From NCBI GenBank assembly GCA_963774405.1, contig CAVZEV010000012.1, forward strand, positions 89,453-153,452: a stretch of DNA of 64,000 bases. Direction: 5' to 3'. Positions 1 through 9,137 of the stretch are shown piece after piece (position 1 is the first letter of the stretch; every line of letters starts with the position of its first letter). Under the pieces are notes generated by a model, which saw only the letters and a program-made list of their open reading frames with translations, made no database searches and was not told the origin of the DNA. The position numbers and the translations under genes were made by a program. The DNA comes from VRUE01 sp963774405. Its GTDB lineage: Bacteria > Actinomycetota > Thermoleophilia > Solirubrobacterales > 70-9.

Positions 1-546
1 CAACGGCTCTGCGGCTCGGACGGCGGGGTGAGCGAGCGGGCCGAGCTGCTCGAGCTGGTCGAGCTCAGCCACGCCGCCGGCACCCGGGTGGAGACGATGT
101 CGAAGGGGATGCAGCAGCGGCTCGGCATCGCCCAGGCCCTGGTCGGGTCGCCGCGCCTGCTGCTGCTCGACGAGCCGACCAGCGCCCTCGATCCGGTCGG
201 GCGGCGGATCGTCCGCGGCCTGCTCGAAGAGCTGCGCCGCCGCGACGTCGCGGTGCTGCTCAACTCGCACCTGCTCAGCGAGGTCGAGCTGGTCTGCGAC
301 CGGGTCGCGATCATCGCCGACGGCAGGCTGGTCCGCGAGGGGCGCCCGGCCGACCTCGAGCGCCCGCGTGGGGTCGAGGTCGAGACCGCGAACGGGGTCA
401 GGCTCTTCGAGGGGGCCGGGCGGGATGAGGCGCCGGAGATCGTCGCGCGGCTGGTCGCCGAGGGCGAGCGGATCCATCGGGTCGAGGTGCTGAGCAGCAC
501 GCTCGAGGAGGTCTACCTCGACGCCGTGCAGGGCCGGACGGGCTGA
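1..546 (+). CDS. ABC transporter ATP-binding protein, C-terminal part
   Basis: This is the ATPase subunit of an ABC exporter; it hydrolyses ATP to drive the adjacent membrane subunit. The reading frame is open from the first base, so the N-terminus with the Walker A motif lies outside the window. Visible are the ABC signature (SKGMQQRLGIAQAL), Walker B followed by the D-loop (LLLLDEPTSALDP) and the H-loop (LLNSHLLSEVE), followed by an ordinary C-terminal regulatory tail. The order and the long tail are those of the ABC-2/DRA family that pairs with NosY-type permeases. The stop is 5 nt before the next gene, a permease, so the two form one transporter operon. The substrate cannot be deduced. 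Confidence 0.93.
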   Translation, partial: QRLCGSDGGVSERAELLELVELSHAAGTRVETMSKGMQQRLGIAQALVGSPRLLLLDEPTSALDPVGRRIVRGLLEELRRRDVAVLLNSHLLSEVELVCDRVAIIADGRLVREGRPADLERPRGVEVETANGVRLFEGAGRDEAPEIVARLVAEGERIHRVEVLSSTLEEVYLDAVQGRTG

Positions 547-551
547 GCCGG

Positions 552-1411
552 ATGGCGCGCTCCGTCACCACCGTGATCGGCTACGCCCTGCGTGAGGGCC
601 TGCGCCGCCGCGTCTTCCTCGCCGTGCTGCTGCTCTCGCTCGGCTTCCTGGCGCTCTACGGGGTCGGCGCGCACTTCGCCTTCCGCGACGCCAGCGGTTT
701 CGCCGGCCCCGAACCGAAGATCCTCGACCCCAAGGCCTTCACCGGGGCGACGATCTTCGGCATGGCGATGTTCACCACGCTCTTCCTCGGCTCCGTGCTC
801 GCCGTCTTCCTCACCCTGGGGATCGTCCGCGGCGACGCCGAGAGCGGCCTGCTGCAGCCGCTGGTCGTGCGCCCGATCGGTCGCACGACGCTGCTGCTCT
901 CGCGCTTCCTCGCCGCCGCGGGCCTCACCGCCGCCTATGTGCTCGTGATGTACGGGGCGGCCCTGGCGATCACCTGGCAGACCGGGCACTGGGCGCCCGA
1001 CCACCTGCTCGGCCCCGCCCTCGCCGTGGCGCTCGCCGTGGCGATCGTCGCCGCGCTCTCCCTGCTCACCTCGACCTTCCTCTCGGTGACGGCGCAGGGG
1101 ATCGTCGTCTTCATGGTCTACGGCGCCGGCCTCACCGCCGGCCTGCTGGCCCAGATCGGCCACGCGATCCACTCCGACACCCTGCACTCGATCGGCCACA
1201 CCGCCAGCTGGTCTTCCCCTTCGAGGGCCTCTACGCCGCCGCCCTCCACGCCCTGATCTCCAACACCTCCGGCCTCACCGGCGTCGTCCTGCAGCTCGGG
1301 CCGTTCGGCGGCTCCGAAGCTGCGAGCCCCGGCCTGATCGTCTGGGCCTTCGTCTACACAGCGGGCGTTCTCGCCCTTGCGGCGGCCGTCTTCGCCCGCC
1401 GCGACCTCTGA
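552..1411 (+). CDS. ABC-2 type transporter permease (one frameshift)
   Basis: This is the membrane subunit of the ABC exporter whose ATPase lies just upstream. It starts at ATG 552 and shows about six hydrophobic segments, starting with the typical cytoplasmic lead-in GYALREGLRRRVF and a first helix of A, V and L residues. The frame breaks near 1,205; one missing C in a CCC run restores reading into LVFPFEGLYAAALHAL and a last helix that ends at the TGA at 1,409-1,411, giving about 286 residues. The family (ABC2_membrane, NosY-like) is clear from topology and context; the cargo is unknown. Confidence 0.85.
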
Positions 1412-1414
1412 CGA

Positions 1415-1459
1415 GGTGCAACGTTTTGTGGTCCTAGGAGGGCCGTAAGACGTTGCACC
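1415..1459. repeat. Intergenic palindrome, GGTGCAACG subtype
   Basis: A 45-bp near-perfect palindrome lies between two convergent genes. Its outer arms are GGTGCAACGT and ACGTTGCACC, and the centre is a second small inverted repeat around TCCTAGGA. It shares the outer arms with the copy at 19,385 and the general plan (GGTGC arm, C-run/TA/G-run centre) with the copies at 5,937, 13,862, 14,818 and 29,739. It could act as a bidirectional terminator here, but no T-tract follows on either strand. Confidence 0.8.
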
Positions 1460-1460
1460 G

Positions 1461-2624
1461 CTATCGGGCCTCCGAGAGCGCGTCCGGGCCTAGCTGGTCC
1501 GGGCTCGTGTAGCCACACAGCGCCAGCGTCAGGTCCAGCTCGGCCAGCACCATCCGCAGCACGGTTTCGACTCCCTGCTGGCCCTCGAGGGCGAGCCCCC
1601 AGATGTAGGGGCGGCCGAGGCAGACGGCGTCGGCGCCGAGGGCGAGCGCCTTGATCGCGTCGCTGCCGCTGCGGATGCCGCTGTCGAAGAGGATCGCCAG
1701 CTCGTCGCCGGCCGCCTCGGCAATCGCCGGCAGGGCGTCGAGCGCGCCGATCGCGCCGTCAACCTGGCGGCCGCCGTGGTTGGAGACGATCACGCCGTCG
1801 ATGCCGCGCGCCGCGGCTTCGCGGGCGTCGTCGGCATGCTGGATCCCCTTGATCACGATCGGCAGCTCGGTCTGCTCGCGCAGCCAGGCGAGGTCATCCC
1901 AGCTCAGCGCGGGATTGGCCTGGACACCGAGGAAGTGGCCGGTGGCGGTGGCCATGTCATCCTCGGGCGGCTTCTCCAGGCCCGCTCGGAAGACCGGGTC
2001 CTGGAAGTAGTTGGCTACGCCCATGCCGTTGAGGAAGGGCAGCCAGGCCTGCTGCAGATCGCGCGGCTTCCAGCCCGGGATGAAGGTGTCGACGGTGAGC
2101 ACGATCGCGCCGTAGCCGGCCGCCTCGGCGCGGCCGACGAAGCTGGCGGCGATGGCGCGGTCGTTGGGCCAGTAGAGCTGGAACCAGCGCGGCGCCTCGC
2201 CACCGGCCGCGGCGATCTCCTCGAGCGTGAAGTGGGAGTTGGTGCTGGCGATCATCGGCAGGCCGAGGGCCGCCGCCGCCCGCGCGGTCGCCTGCTCGCC
2301 GTCGGGGTGGACGATCCTCTGCACGCCGATCGGCGCCAGCAGCAGCGGCGCCGGCATCTCCGTGCCGAGCAGGGTGGTTGAGAGGTCGCGCGAGGAGACG
2401 TCGCGCAGCATTCGCGGCACGATCCGCCGCCGCCGCAAGGCCTCGCGGTTGGCGTCCATTGTGCCCTCGCTGCCGGCCCCGGCGAAGACGTAGTTGGCGG
2501 TCCGCTCGTCCATCGTCTCCTCAGCGAGCCGCTCCAGCTCGGCCACCGAGACCGGCACGCTCGGCGTCTCGCCGCCGAGGCCGAGGGCGTAGATCTGACG
2601 GTAGTAGTCGGCGAAATCTCCCAT
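1461..2624 (-). CDS. FMN-dependent alpha-hydroxy-acid oxidase/dehydrogenase (lactate oxidase family)
   Basis: This 387-residue protein belongs to the FMN-dependent alpha-hydroxy-acid oxidising family, a TIM barrel that oxidises L-lactate or similar acids to 2-oxo acids. The family fingerprint SNHGGRQVDGA with the active-site His and Arg, the phosphate-binding end (DSGIRSGSDAIKALALGA) and the PAPLLLAPIGVQ segment are all present. An insertion of about 25 residues around YFQDPVF is reminiscent of lactate 2-monooxygenase, so lactate or another short hydroxy acid is a likely substrate. It is divergent from the secreted-protein gene at 2,787; an AT-rich palindrome sits between them. Confidence 0.9.
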   Translation of the reverse strand: MGDFADYYRQIYALGLGGETPSVPVSVAELERLAEETMDERTANYVFAGAGSEGTMDANREALRRRRIVPRMLRDVSSRDLSTTLLGTEMPAPLLLAPIGVQRIVHPDGEQATARAAAALGLPMIASTNSHFTLEEIAAAGGEAPRWFQLYWPNDRAIAASFVGRAEAAGYGAIVLTVDTFIPGWKPRDLQQAWLPFLNGMGVANYFQDPVFRAGLEKPPEDDMATATGHFLGVQANPALSWDDLAWLREQTELPIVIKGIQHADDAREAAARGIDGVIVSNHGGRQVDGAIGALDALPAIAEAAGDELAILFDSGIRSGSDAIKALALGADAVCLGRPYIWGLALEGQQGVETVLRMVLAELDLTLALCGYTSPDQLGPDALSEAR

Positions 2625-2702
2625 TCAGCGCTGGAGGCTATCCGGGCGAAGCCGAAGAGAGACCATCGGATATTTGCTGAGTAATTTGATGCCCTTGTAC
2701 TT

Positions 2703-2724
2703 TATTACCTAATTTTAGGTAATA
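2703..2724. promoter_or_regulatory. AT-rich palindromic operator candidate
   Basis: A perfect 8-bp inverted repeat, TATTACCT and AGGTAATA separated by AATTTT, lies in the AT-rich interval between the divergent oxidase gene (2,624) and secreted-protein gene (2,787). In so GC-rich a genome this composition marks the shared promoter region, and the symmetry suggests a dimeric repressor site. The cognate regulator is not evident nearby. Confidence 0.6.
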
Positions 2725-2786
2725 CCAGATAGATCGATCGCTGGCTTTCCTTGCTTGGTCTGCCGGCTGAAGGGAGGTTCTCGACC

Positions 2787-3452
2787 ATGGACAAAAACGC
2801 TGCATTCCACGGAATCGTCAACTATCGGAGGGCGCCGAGATGGCTGGCGGCGCTGGCCGTCGCATCGCTGCTGCTCGCCGCTCTTGCGAGCAGCGCAGTC
2901 GCGAGAGGGCCGGTCGGCAGGGACGGCCGAATCCACGCCTGCTACCGGGTCAAGGGCAAGCCCAAGGGAGCCATGCGCGTCGTGCGCAGCGCTCGCGCCC
3001 ACTGCCGCCGGGGAGAGCGGAAGGTCAGCTGGAGCATCGCCTCGATGCCGGGCCCGGCCGGTCAGAACGGCCAGAACGGCCAGGGCCAGGTCGGCCAGAG
3101 CGGCGCCGCCGGCAGCGCCGGGACGACGAGCAAAGAAGCGACTCTGCAGACGGAGGTCGCCGGCCTGACGCTCAAGGTCGAAAGCCTCGAAGGGGTGCTC
3201 GAAGGGGTCGGCCACGAAAGCTTGACCAACGCCCTGAGCGCCGTCGGGGGGCTGAGCAACGGCGAACTGACCGAAGCCGTGGGCCTGGCGCCGGTGGTCG
3301 AAACGCTCTGCACCCAGAACGAAGAACTGGGCGAACAGATCAACCTCATCTCCGGCGTGGTCGAAGGCCTTGGCCTGAGCCCGGCCCTGGAAGCGATCGG
3401 GCTGCTCCAGATCCCGGCCCTGCCTGCGGATCTGCCGCCGCTCGGCTGCTAG
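2787..3452 (+). CDS. Secreted collagen-like protein of Thermoleophilia type
   Basis: The protein (221 residues from ATG 2,787, preceded by GGGAGG) has an N-terminal signal/anchor segment (about residues 17-38, WLAALAVASLLLAALAS). It then carries a small Cys-containing motif (HACYRVKGKPKG ... HCRRGERKVSW) that I recognise as common in exported proteins of this class, a short Gly-X-Y-like stretch (GPAGQNGQNGQ) and an amphipathic helical C-terminal half ending in Cys. Glutamate is written almost only as GAA, unlike the neighbouring enzymes. Function is unknown; a surface or matrix role is inferred from the collagen-like stretch. Confidence 0.8.
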   Translation: MDKNAAFHGIVNYRRAPRWLAALAVASLLLAALASSAVARGPVGRDGRIHACYRVKGKPKGAMRVVRSARAHCRRGERKVSWSIASMPGPAGQNGQNGQGQVGQSGAAGSAGTTSKEATLQTEVAGLTLKVESLEGVLEGVGHESLTNALSAVGGLSNGELTEAVGLAPVVETLCTQNEELGEQINLISGVVEGLGLSPALEAIGLLQIPALPADLPPLGC

Positions 3453-3472
3453 CCGCGCCGCCTCTGCAAACC

Positions 3473-3504
3473 GCGACCCGCGCGCCTTCGGGCGCACGGG
3501 TCGC
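3473..3504 (+). terminator. UUCG-capped hairpin, likely terminator
   Basis: A stem of 14 pairs (GCGACCCG then CGCGCC against GGCGCA then CGGGTCGC, one mismatch) is capped by TTCG and sits 20 nt after the stop of the secreted-protein gene and before tatD. The following T content is low (CTCGTTCC), so termination efficiency is uncertain. Confidence 0.6.
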
Positions 3505-3526
3505 GCTCGTTCCTAGACTGCGGGGG

Positions 3527-4299
3527 GTGATCGACTCCCACACCCACCTCTTTCTCTGCGAGCGGCCCGAGGGCGAGGTGGTTGCGGCGGCGCATGAGGC
3601 CGGGGTGGAGCGGATGCTCAACGTCGGCCTCGACGCCGAGACCAACCTCGCCGCGGTCGGCGCCGCCGGGCGCCACGAGGGCGTCTTCGCCACCGTCGGC
3701 TGCCACCCGACCGAGGCGGCCGGATTCGACGACGCCCGCGCCGCGGAGATCGCGCGGCTGGCCGCCGAGAACGAGAAGGTGCGGGCGATCGGCGAGACCG
3801 GGATCGACTACTACCGCGAGTCGGCGAGCCCGGCCGACCAGCACCGGGCCTTCGAGGCCCAGATCGAGATCGCCCGCGAGCGTGGCCTGCCGATCGTGAT
3901 CCACGCCCGCGACCCCGAGGGCGAGACCGGCGCGGTCGACGACGTCTTCGCGATCCTCGACCGCCGCGCCGAGGGCGTCGCCGTGATCCTGCACTGCTTC
4001 CTCGCGCCCTGGCGGGTCGCAGGACGCGATCGAGCGCGGCTGGTACTGCTCCTTCGCGGGCATCGTCACCTTCCCCAGCGCCGGGGAGCTGCGCGAGGCC
4101 GCCGCCAAGCTGCCCGACGAGCTGCGTCCTGGTCGAGACCGACGCGCCCTACCTGGCGCCGCAGCCGGTGCGCGGCAAGCCCAACGAGCCGCGCCACGTC
4201 GTCTCCACCGCCGAGACCGTGGCCGAGGTCCGCGGCGTCACCTACGCCGAGCTGGAGCGCACGGTGGAGGCCAACGCCCGGGCGCTCTTCGGCTGGTAG
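3527..4299 (+). CDS. tatD: TatD family metal-dependent hydrolase (two frameshifts)
   Basis: TatD family enzymes are TIM-barrel metal-dependent DNases. The start is GTG 3,527; the N-terminus reads VIDSHTHLFLC with the metal-binding HxH, followed by GETGIDYY (metal-binding Glu), PIVIHAR and HCF, and, after the frameshifts, VETDAPYLAP with the last metal ligand Asp. One extra base near 4,012 and one near 4,131 must be removed to obtain about 256 residues ending at TAG 4,297. It heads a cluster with rsmA and ispE, a common arrangement in actinobacteria. Confidence 0.9.
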
Positions 4300-4304
4300 C
4301 GCGG

Positions 4305-5076
4305 GTGGTCCGCCTCGGGCAGAACTTCCTCGCCGACCCGAACCTGCTCGACGCGATCGTCCGCGACGCCGAGCTGCGCCGCGAGCGACGTCGTGCTCGA
4401 GGTCGGCGCCGGAGAAGGGGTGCTGAGCGAGCGGCTGGCCGAGGTCGTCGCCCACCTGCACTCGGTCGAGCTCGACCGGGGGCTGGAGCAGGCGCTGCGA
4501 GCCGCTGGCGGCGCGGCCCAACGTCGAGCCTGCACTGGGGCGACGCGATGAGGCTCGACTTCGCCGCGCTGCGAGCCGCCGCCGACGGCGATCGTCGCCA
4601 ACCTTCCCTACGCGGTGGCGACGCCGGTGATCCTGCGCACGATCGAGCAGCTGCCCTCGCTGCGCACCTGGACGGTGATGGTGCAGCGCGAGATCGCCGA
4701 CCGGCTGCGCGCCGCGCCCGGCAGCCGGACCTACGGCTCGCCGAGCGTGCTGGTCCAGCTCGCCTGCGAGGTGCGGCTGGCTGCGCAAGGTCGACCCGGC
4801 GGTCTTCCGCCCGCGGCCGCGGGTCGACTCGGCGATCCTCGCGCCTGCGCCGCACCGGGCCCGGCGCCGACGCGCCGACGCGCGAGCTGGTCCGGGCGGC
4901 CTTCGCCCACCGCCGCAAGGCGCTGGCGCGCTCGCTCGAGCACGTCCAGCCGGGCGTCGCTGGCAGCGGCCCGGGCGGCGCTGGAGGAGCTGGGCCTGCC
5001 CGCGGACGCCCGCGCCGAGGCGCTCGCGCCCGAGGAGTTCGCCGCCCTGTCCGCGAAGCTGCGCGGCAGCGACTGA
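4305..5076 (+). CDS. rsmA: 16S rRNA (adenine1518/1519-N6) dimethyltransferase (several frameshifts)
   Basis: RsmA (KsgA) dimethylates two adjacent adenines near the 3' end of 16S rRNA with S-adenosylmethionine. Fragments in three frames add up to one protein: VRLGQNFLADPNLLDAIV, then DVVLEVGAGEGVLSERL (SAM-binding motif I), VELDRGLEQ, ANLPYAVATPVIL (the NLPY catalytic motif), and a C-terminal domain with RRKALARSLEH. Seven single-base insertions account for the breaks, and removing them gives 254 residues, close to the family length. Start GTG 4,305 follows tatD by 5 nt. Confidence 0.88.
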
Positions 5077-5091
5077 GAGCCCCAGCCGACG

Positions 5092-5934
5092 ATGCAGATC
5101 CACGCCCCCGCAAAGCTCAACCTCTGCCTCTACCTCGGCGCCCGCCGCGAGGACGGCCTGCACGAGCTCTGCTCGCTGTTCGAGCCGCTGGCGCTGGCCG
5201 ACCTCGACTCGCAGGTCGGTCAGCCGGACGGCGCGAGCGCGACGAGGTCGTCTGCCCGGGGGTCGAGGGAGAGAACCTGGCCGCGCGGGCGCTGGCGGCC
5301 CTGCGCGAGCGCGGGCTGGGAACGCCCGCCGCTGCGGGTCGAGATCGAGAAGCGCATCCCGGTCGCCGCCGGGCTGGGGGGCGGCAGCGCCGACGCGGCC
5401 GCGATGCTGCGCCTGGCCGCGCGGCGAGGTTGACGGACCTGCGAGGAGATCGCGCGCCGGGCTGGGCGCCGACGTGCCCTCGCAGCTCGACGCCGGCCCT
5501 CGCGCTGGTGAGTGGCGCGGGGGAGAGCGGTCGAGCGCCTGCCGCAGCCGGCGCCGCACGCGGTCGTCCTGCTGCCCGGCGGCGGCGGGCTCGGCACCGC
5601 TGAGGTCTTCGCCGAGGCCGACCGGCTCGGGCTCGGCCGCGGCGACGCCGAGCTGGACGAGCTGGCCGCGCGGCTGCGCGCGGCTGCCGGCGCCGGCGCC
5701 TCGCCGCTCGCCTACCCGGAGCTGCTGGTCAACGACCTCGAGCCGGCGGCGCGCTCGCTGCGCCCCGAGATCGGCGAGGCCCTCGATGCGCTGCGCGATG
5801 CCGGCGCCCCGCACGCGCTGCTCACCGGCTCGGGCCCGACCGCCTTCGGCCTCTTCGCCGACCTGGCGGCGGCCCGAGCCGTGGCCGCGGCGCTCGACCG
5901 CGACGACGCCATCGCCTGCGAGGCCCGCCGATGA
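5092..5934 (+). CDS. ispE: 4-diphosphocytidyl-2-C-methyl-D-erythritol kinase (several frameshifts)
   Basis: IspE is the GHMP-family kinase of the MEP isoprenoid pathway. The N-terminus MQIHAPAKLNLCLYL, the ATP-binding IPVAAGLGGGSADAAA, the VPSQLD segment and the C-terminal LTGSGPTAFGLFAD motif are all present but fall in different frames between 5,215 and 5,530. About nine single-base insertions would give a protein near 277 residues. It follows rsmA by 15 nt; the rsmA-ispE pair is conserved in actinobacteria. A palindrome directly follows the stop. Confidence 0.86.
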
Positions 5935-5936
5935 GC

Positions 5937-5983
5937 TTCCGGTGCGCCTTTGCCCCGATATACAGGGATAAAGCGCACCGGAA
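5937..5983. repeat. Intergenic palindrome, TTCCGGTGCGC subtype
   Basis: A 47-bp palindrome with 11-bp perfect arms TTCCGGTGCGC and GCGCACCGGAA starts 2 nt after the ispE stop and ends 9 nt before the next start. The centre is CCCCGATATACAGGG flanked by CTTTG and ATAAA. Copies with identical arms lie at 13,862, 14,818 and 29,739. Confidence 0.88.
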
Positions 5984-5992
5984 GGGGTTGCG

Positions 5993-7506
5993 ATGAAGCT
6001 GCCGGGCGAGGGCGGCAACCGCAGGCGGCTGCTGATCGCGGTCGCGGCGCCGTCGTCGCCGGCGGCTATTACCTGCTCAGCCGGCAGCTCGGCCACCTCG
6101 ACCTGCAGGGCCTGCTCGAAGACCTCTCCAACGCGCTCGGCGCCTGGACCTACCTGCTCGTCGGCGTCTTCGCCTTCGCCGAGACCGGCGCCTTCGTCGG
6201 CCTCCTCGTCCCTGGCGAGACGGTGATGCTGCTCGGCGGCGCCGTCGCCGGGCAGGGCGCGATCGACATCTACCTGCTGATCGCGATCGCCTGGTTTGCG
6301 GCCTGGCTCGGCGACACGACCAGCTTCTTCATCGGCCGCCGGCTCGGGCGCGGCTTCGTGCTCGAGCACGGCCCGCGCTTCGGCATCGGCCACGAGCGCT
6401 TCGAAAAGGTCGAGGACTACTTCTCCCGCCACGGCGGCAAGACGATCTTCATCGGCCGCTTCATCAGCCTCGTCCGCGCCTTCGCCCCCTTCATCGCCGG
6501 CAGCTCGGGCATGCGCTACCGCGCCTTCGTCCCCTACAGCATCCTCGGCACCGGGCTCTGGGCCAGCGCCCACATCCTCGTCGGCTACTTCTTCTCGCGC
6601 AGCATCGAGAGCGCCGCCAAGTACGCCGGCCGCGGCGCCTTCGTGCTGGCGAGCACGATCGTCGTCATCGTCGCCGTGATCGCCGCGGTTCGCTTCCTGC
6701 GGGTCGAGGAGAACCGGCGCGGGATCGTGGCCTGGATGGAGCAGCATGCTGCGACCCGCTGGCTGGTCGCGCTCAGCCGCCGCTTCCGCCCGCAGCTGCG
6801 GTTCCTCTGGGAGCGGGTCACGCCCGGCGGCACCTTCGGGCTCGAGTTCACCTCGCTGATGGCGGTCTTCGCCGTCGCCGGCTTCGTCCTCGTCGCCTAC
6901 ACGGTGCTGGTCAACGGCGAACCGGGCCCGACGCCGGGCGACACGACGGCGATCGAAATCGCCGAAAGGCTGCGCGCCGGCTGGCTGACCGACTTCGCCA
7001 AGGTCTTCACCGACCTCGGTTCGGCCGGCGTCACCGGCCCACTCGCCTTCGTCGCCGCGGTGCTGTTGATCGCGCGCCGGCGCTGGGCCGAGTTCGGGGT
7101 GCTGCTCGGCGGCGTCGTGCTGATCTACCTCGGCGTGCACGAGATCAAGGCCGCGGTCGACCGGCCGCGCCCGGCCGGCTGGTTGATCGGCGTCTCGGGC
7201 TCCTCCTTCCCCAGCGCCCACGCCGCCTACTCGACCTTCTACGTCTGGCTGGCGGTGACGATCGTGATGCGGCTGCGGCCGGGGATGGCGCGCGGCGCCC
7301 TGGTCGTCGGGGCCGGCATCGCGCTGACCGCGCTGGTCGGCCTCTCGCGCGTCTACCTCAACGTTCACTACCTCAGCGACGTCAGCGCCGGCTGGGCGCT
7401 CGGCGCCGCCTCCTTCTCGCTTTGCGCGGCCGTGGCGCTGACCGTCACGACGGTGCGGCAGAATGGGCGCGGTGTTGCCGCTGGCGCTGCAGAAGATCGA
7501 GAATGA
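5993..7506 (+). CDS. DedA-PAP2 fusion membrane protein (one frameshift)
   Basis: The protein joins two integral membrane modules. Residues 15-240 form a DedA/SNARE-associated (VTT) domain, a family implicated in lipid scrambling and undecaprenyl-phosphate recycling, with the motifs FAETGAFVGLLVPGE and GRFISLVRAFAPFIAG. Residues 270-490 form a PAP2 phosphatase with KAAVDRPRP, SFPSAHA and SRVYLNVHYLSD, the three catalytic signatures. Start is ATG 5,993; one missing base near 6,052 joins the start to the long frame, giving about 504 residues. A combined flippase and lipid-pyrophosphate phosphatase role is inferred from the two domains. Confidence 0.88.
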
Positions 7507-7726
7507 GTACCTGCTGTTCGGGGCCGCGGGGCTGGTCAGCCTGGTCGCCTTCGTCAGCCTGATCCTGGTGCCGGCGCTCAGCTCCTACGGCCGGATCTGG
7601 GAGAAGGCCGCCGCCGGCGTGCTCTCGCTCTTCGTCCTCGCCGCCCTCGTCGTGGTCGGCGTCGTGATCGGCCTGGCGATCGTCTACTACTACAACGACA
7701 TCGTCAATCTGCTGCACGGCCACTAG
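7463..7726 (+). CDS. Small two-helix membrane protein
   Basis: An 87-residue protein has two hydrophobic helices (about residues 18-40 and 49-76, the second rich in Val and Ala) and a short tail ending in YYYNDIVNLLHGH. It overlaps the 3' end of the DedA-PAP2 gene by 44 nt in another frame, so it is probably cotranscribed. I do not recognise the family. Confidence 0.65.
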   Translation: MGAVLPLALQKIENEYLLFGAAGLVSLVAFVSLILVPALSSYGRIWEKAAAGVLSLFVLAALVVVGVVIGLAIVYYYNDIVNLLHGH

Positions 7727-7738
7727 CCTGTGAGGCCA

Positions 7739-8973
7739 ATGCCAGCGGCCTCCAAAGGGATAAAAACGCCTGCAAGAAGCGGGGAAGAAGGCACGCTCGA
7801 CGCGCTCGCCGAGGCGGTCGAATCGGGCGCCGGCCTGCCCGCGGTGGCGCGGGCCGCGGCCAAGGTGCTCGAGGCCAGCGTCGCCCTGATCGACCGCTCC
7901 AGCGCCGTGCTGGCAGTGGCCGGCGCCTCGCCGGACCAGGAGAAGAAGCTGCTGGCCGGGGGGAGGGGGTGACCCGGGTCGAGCTGCGGGTTGCGGACTC
8001 CGCCGTCGGCGAGCTGCGCTACCGCGGCCCGGGCGCGCCGGAGCCGATGATCGCGCGCATGGTGACGACGCTGCTGGCGCTGGAGCTGGAGCGCTCGCGC
8101 TCGCCGGAGTGGGAGAGCGAGGAGGTCGCGGGCGCCTTCGTCGCCGCCGTGCTGGCGCGCGAGGTGACCGACCGTGGCGACATCCTCGCCCGCGCCGCCG
8201 AGCTCGGCGCCGACCTCGAACCCGGCGCCGGGGTGCTGATCCTGCACGCCGCGCCGCGCGCCGCCCAGACCGGCGAGTGGCGGGCGCGGGTGCTGACCCT
8301 GGCCCAGCGGGCGCTGCGCTCGCTCGCCCCGGGCTCGCTCGCCAGCTCCGACGGCGAGGAGGCGGCCGAGATCGCCGTGATCGTCCCGGCCGAGGACGAC
8401 AGCCGGATCGAGCGCGCCGCCGCCGGCCTGGCGCGGGAACTCGAAGACAGCCTCTCCGGCTTCCACCTGACGATCGGCCGCAGTCGCCACGCCGCCGACC
8501 CGGTCGACCTCTACCGCGCCGGCAACGAGGCGCGGCTCGCGGTCAACGTCGGCGAGGCCGAAGGCCGCACCGTGCTCGCCTTCGAGGACACCGGCGCCTA
8601 CCGCCTGCTGCTGCCGGCGATGAGCGAGGACCCGCGCGAGCTGGAGCGCTTCTACGCCGAGACGATCGCGCCGCTGGCCGCCTACGACGAGCAGTACGAG
8701 ACCGAGCTGGTGACCACGGTCGAGGCCTACCTCGACAACGACGGCAACGTCGCCGCCACCGCCAAACAGCTCTTCACCCACCGCCACACGATCCGCTACC
8801 GCCTCGAGCGCGTCAAAGAGCTCTGCGGCCACGACGTCTCCGCCACCGAGGGCCGCGAGAAGCTCGGCCTCGGGCTCAAAACGATGCGCGTCCTCGGCAT
8901 CGCCTCACCCCGCGGCCCGGCGATGGAGCCCGGGTCCGAAGCCGGCAAGGTGCCGCGGTCGTCTGAGGAGTAG
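7739..8973 (+). CDS. PucR/CdaR-type transcriptional regulator (one frameshift)
   Basis: The C-terminal 60 residues contain the HTH_30 domain of PucR/CdaR regulators (VEAYLDNDGNVAATAKQLF then HRHTIRYRLERVKELCG). The middle is a GGDEF-like CdaR domain and the N-terminus an alpha-helical sensor-like segment. The frame changes at 7,968 in a G-run where one missing G explains it, giving about 411 residues. ATG 7,739 is chosen over GTG 7,730. It follows the small membrane protein by 12 nt. The effector and targets are unknown; in this family targets are usually catabolic genes. Confidence 0.83.
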
Positions 8974-9004
8974 GTGCCCCTGGTCGGGCTAAGCTTGGAG
9001 TTCC

Positions 9005-9076
9005 TGGGGAGTCGGCTAATTGGTAAGCCTCTGGCCTTTGGAGCCAGCTATCCCGGTCCGAGTCCGGGCTCCCCAG
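9005..9076 (+). tRNA. tRNA-Gln (TTG)
   Basis: A cloverleaf with acceptor TGGGGAG/CTCCCCA, anticodon stem CTGGC/GCCAG and loop CTTTGGA gives anticodon TTG. The T-arm loop is CCGAGTC. No CCA is encoded. Confidence 0.95.
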
Positions 9077-9137
9077 TCAAGGAGATGGAGCCGTGTCTCT
9101 GAATCTTTCTGTCTGAGGCGTTTGAGATGATGGCGCC

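Noticed and set aside
3950..5600. Programmed ribosomal frameshifting as the cause of the many frame breaks
   Set aside because: Over twenty shifts in three adjacent essential genes, without a common slippery site, cannot be programmed recoding; indel errors are far more likely.
4066..7368. 1,100-residue minus-strand ORF
   Set aside because: It is antisense to rsmA, ispE and the DedA-PAP2 gene, made only of D, R, G, A and P typical of GC-rich shadow frames, and has no domain.
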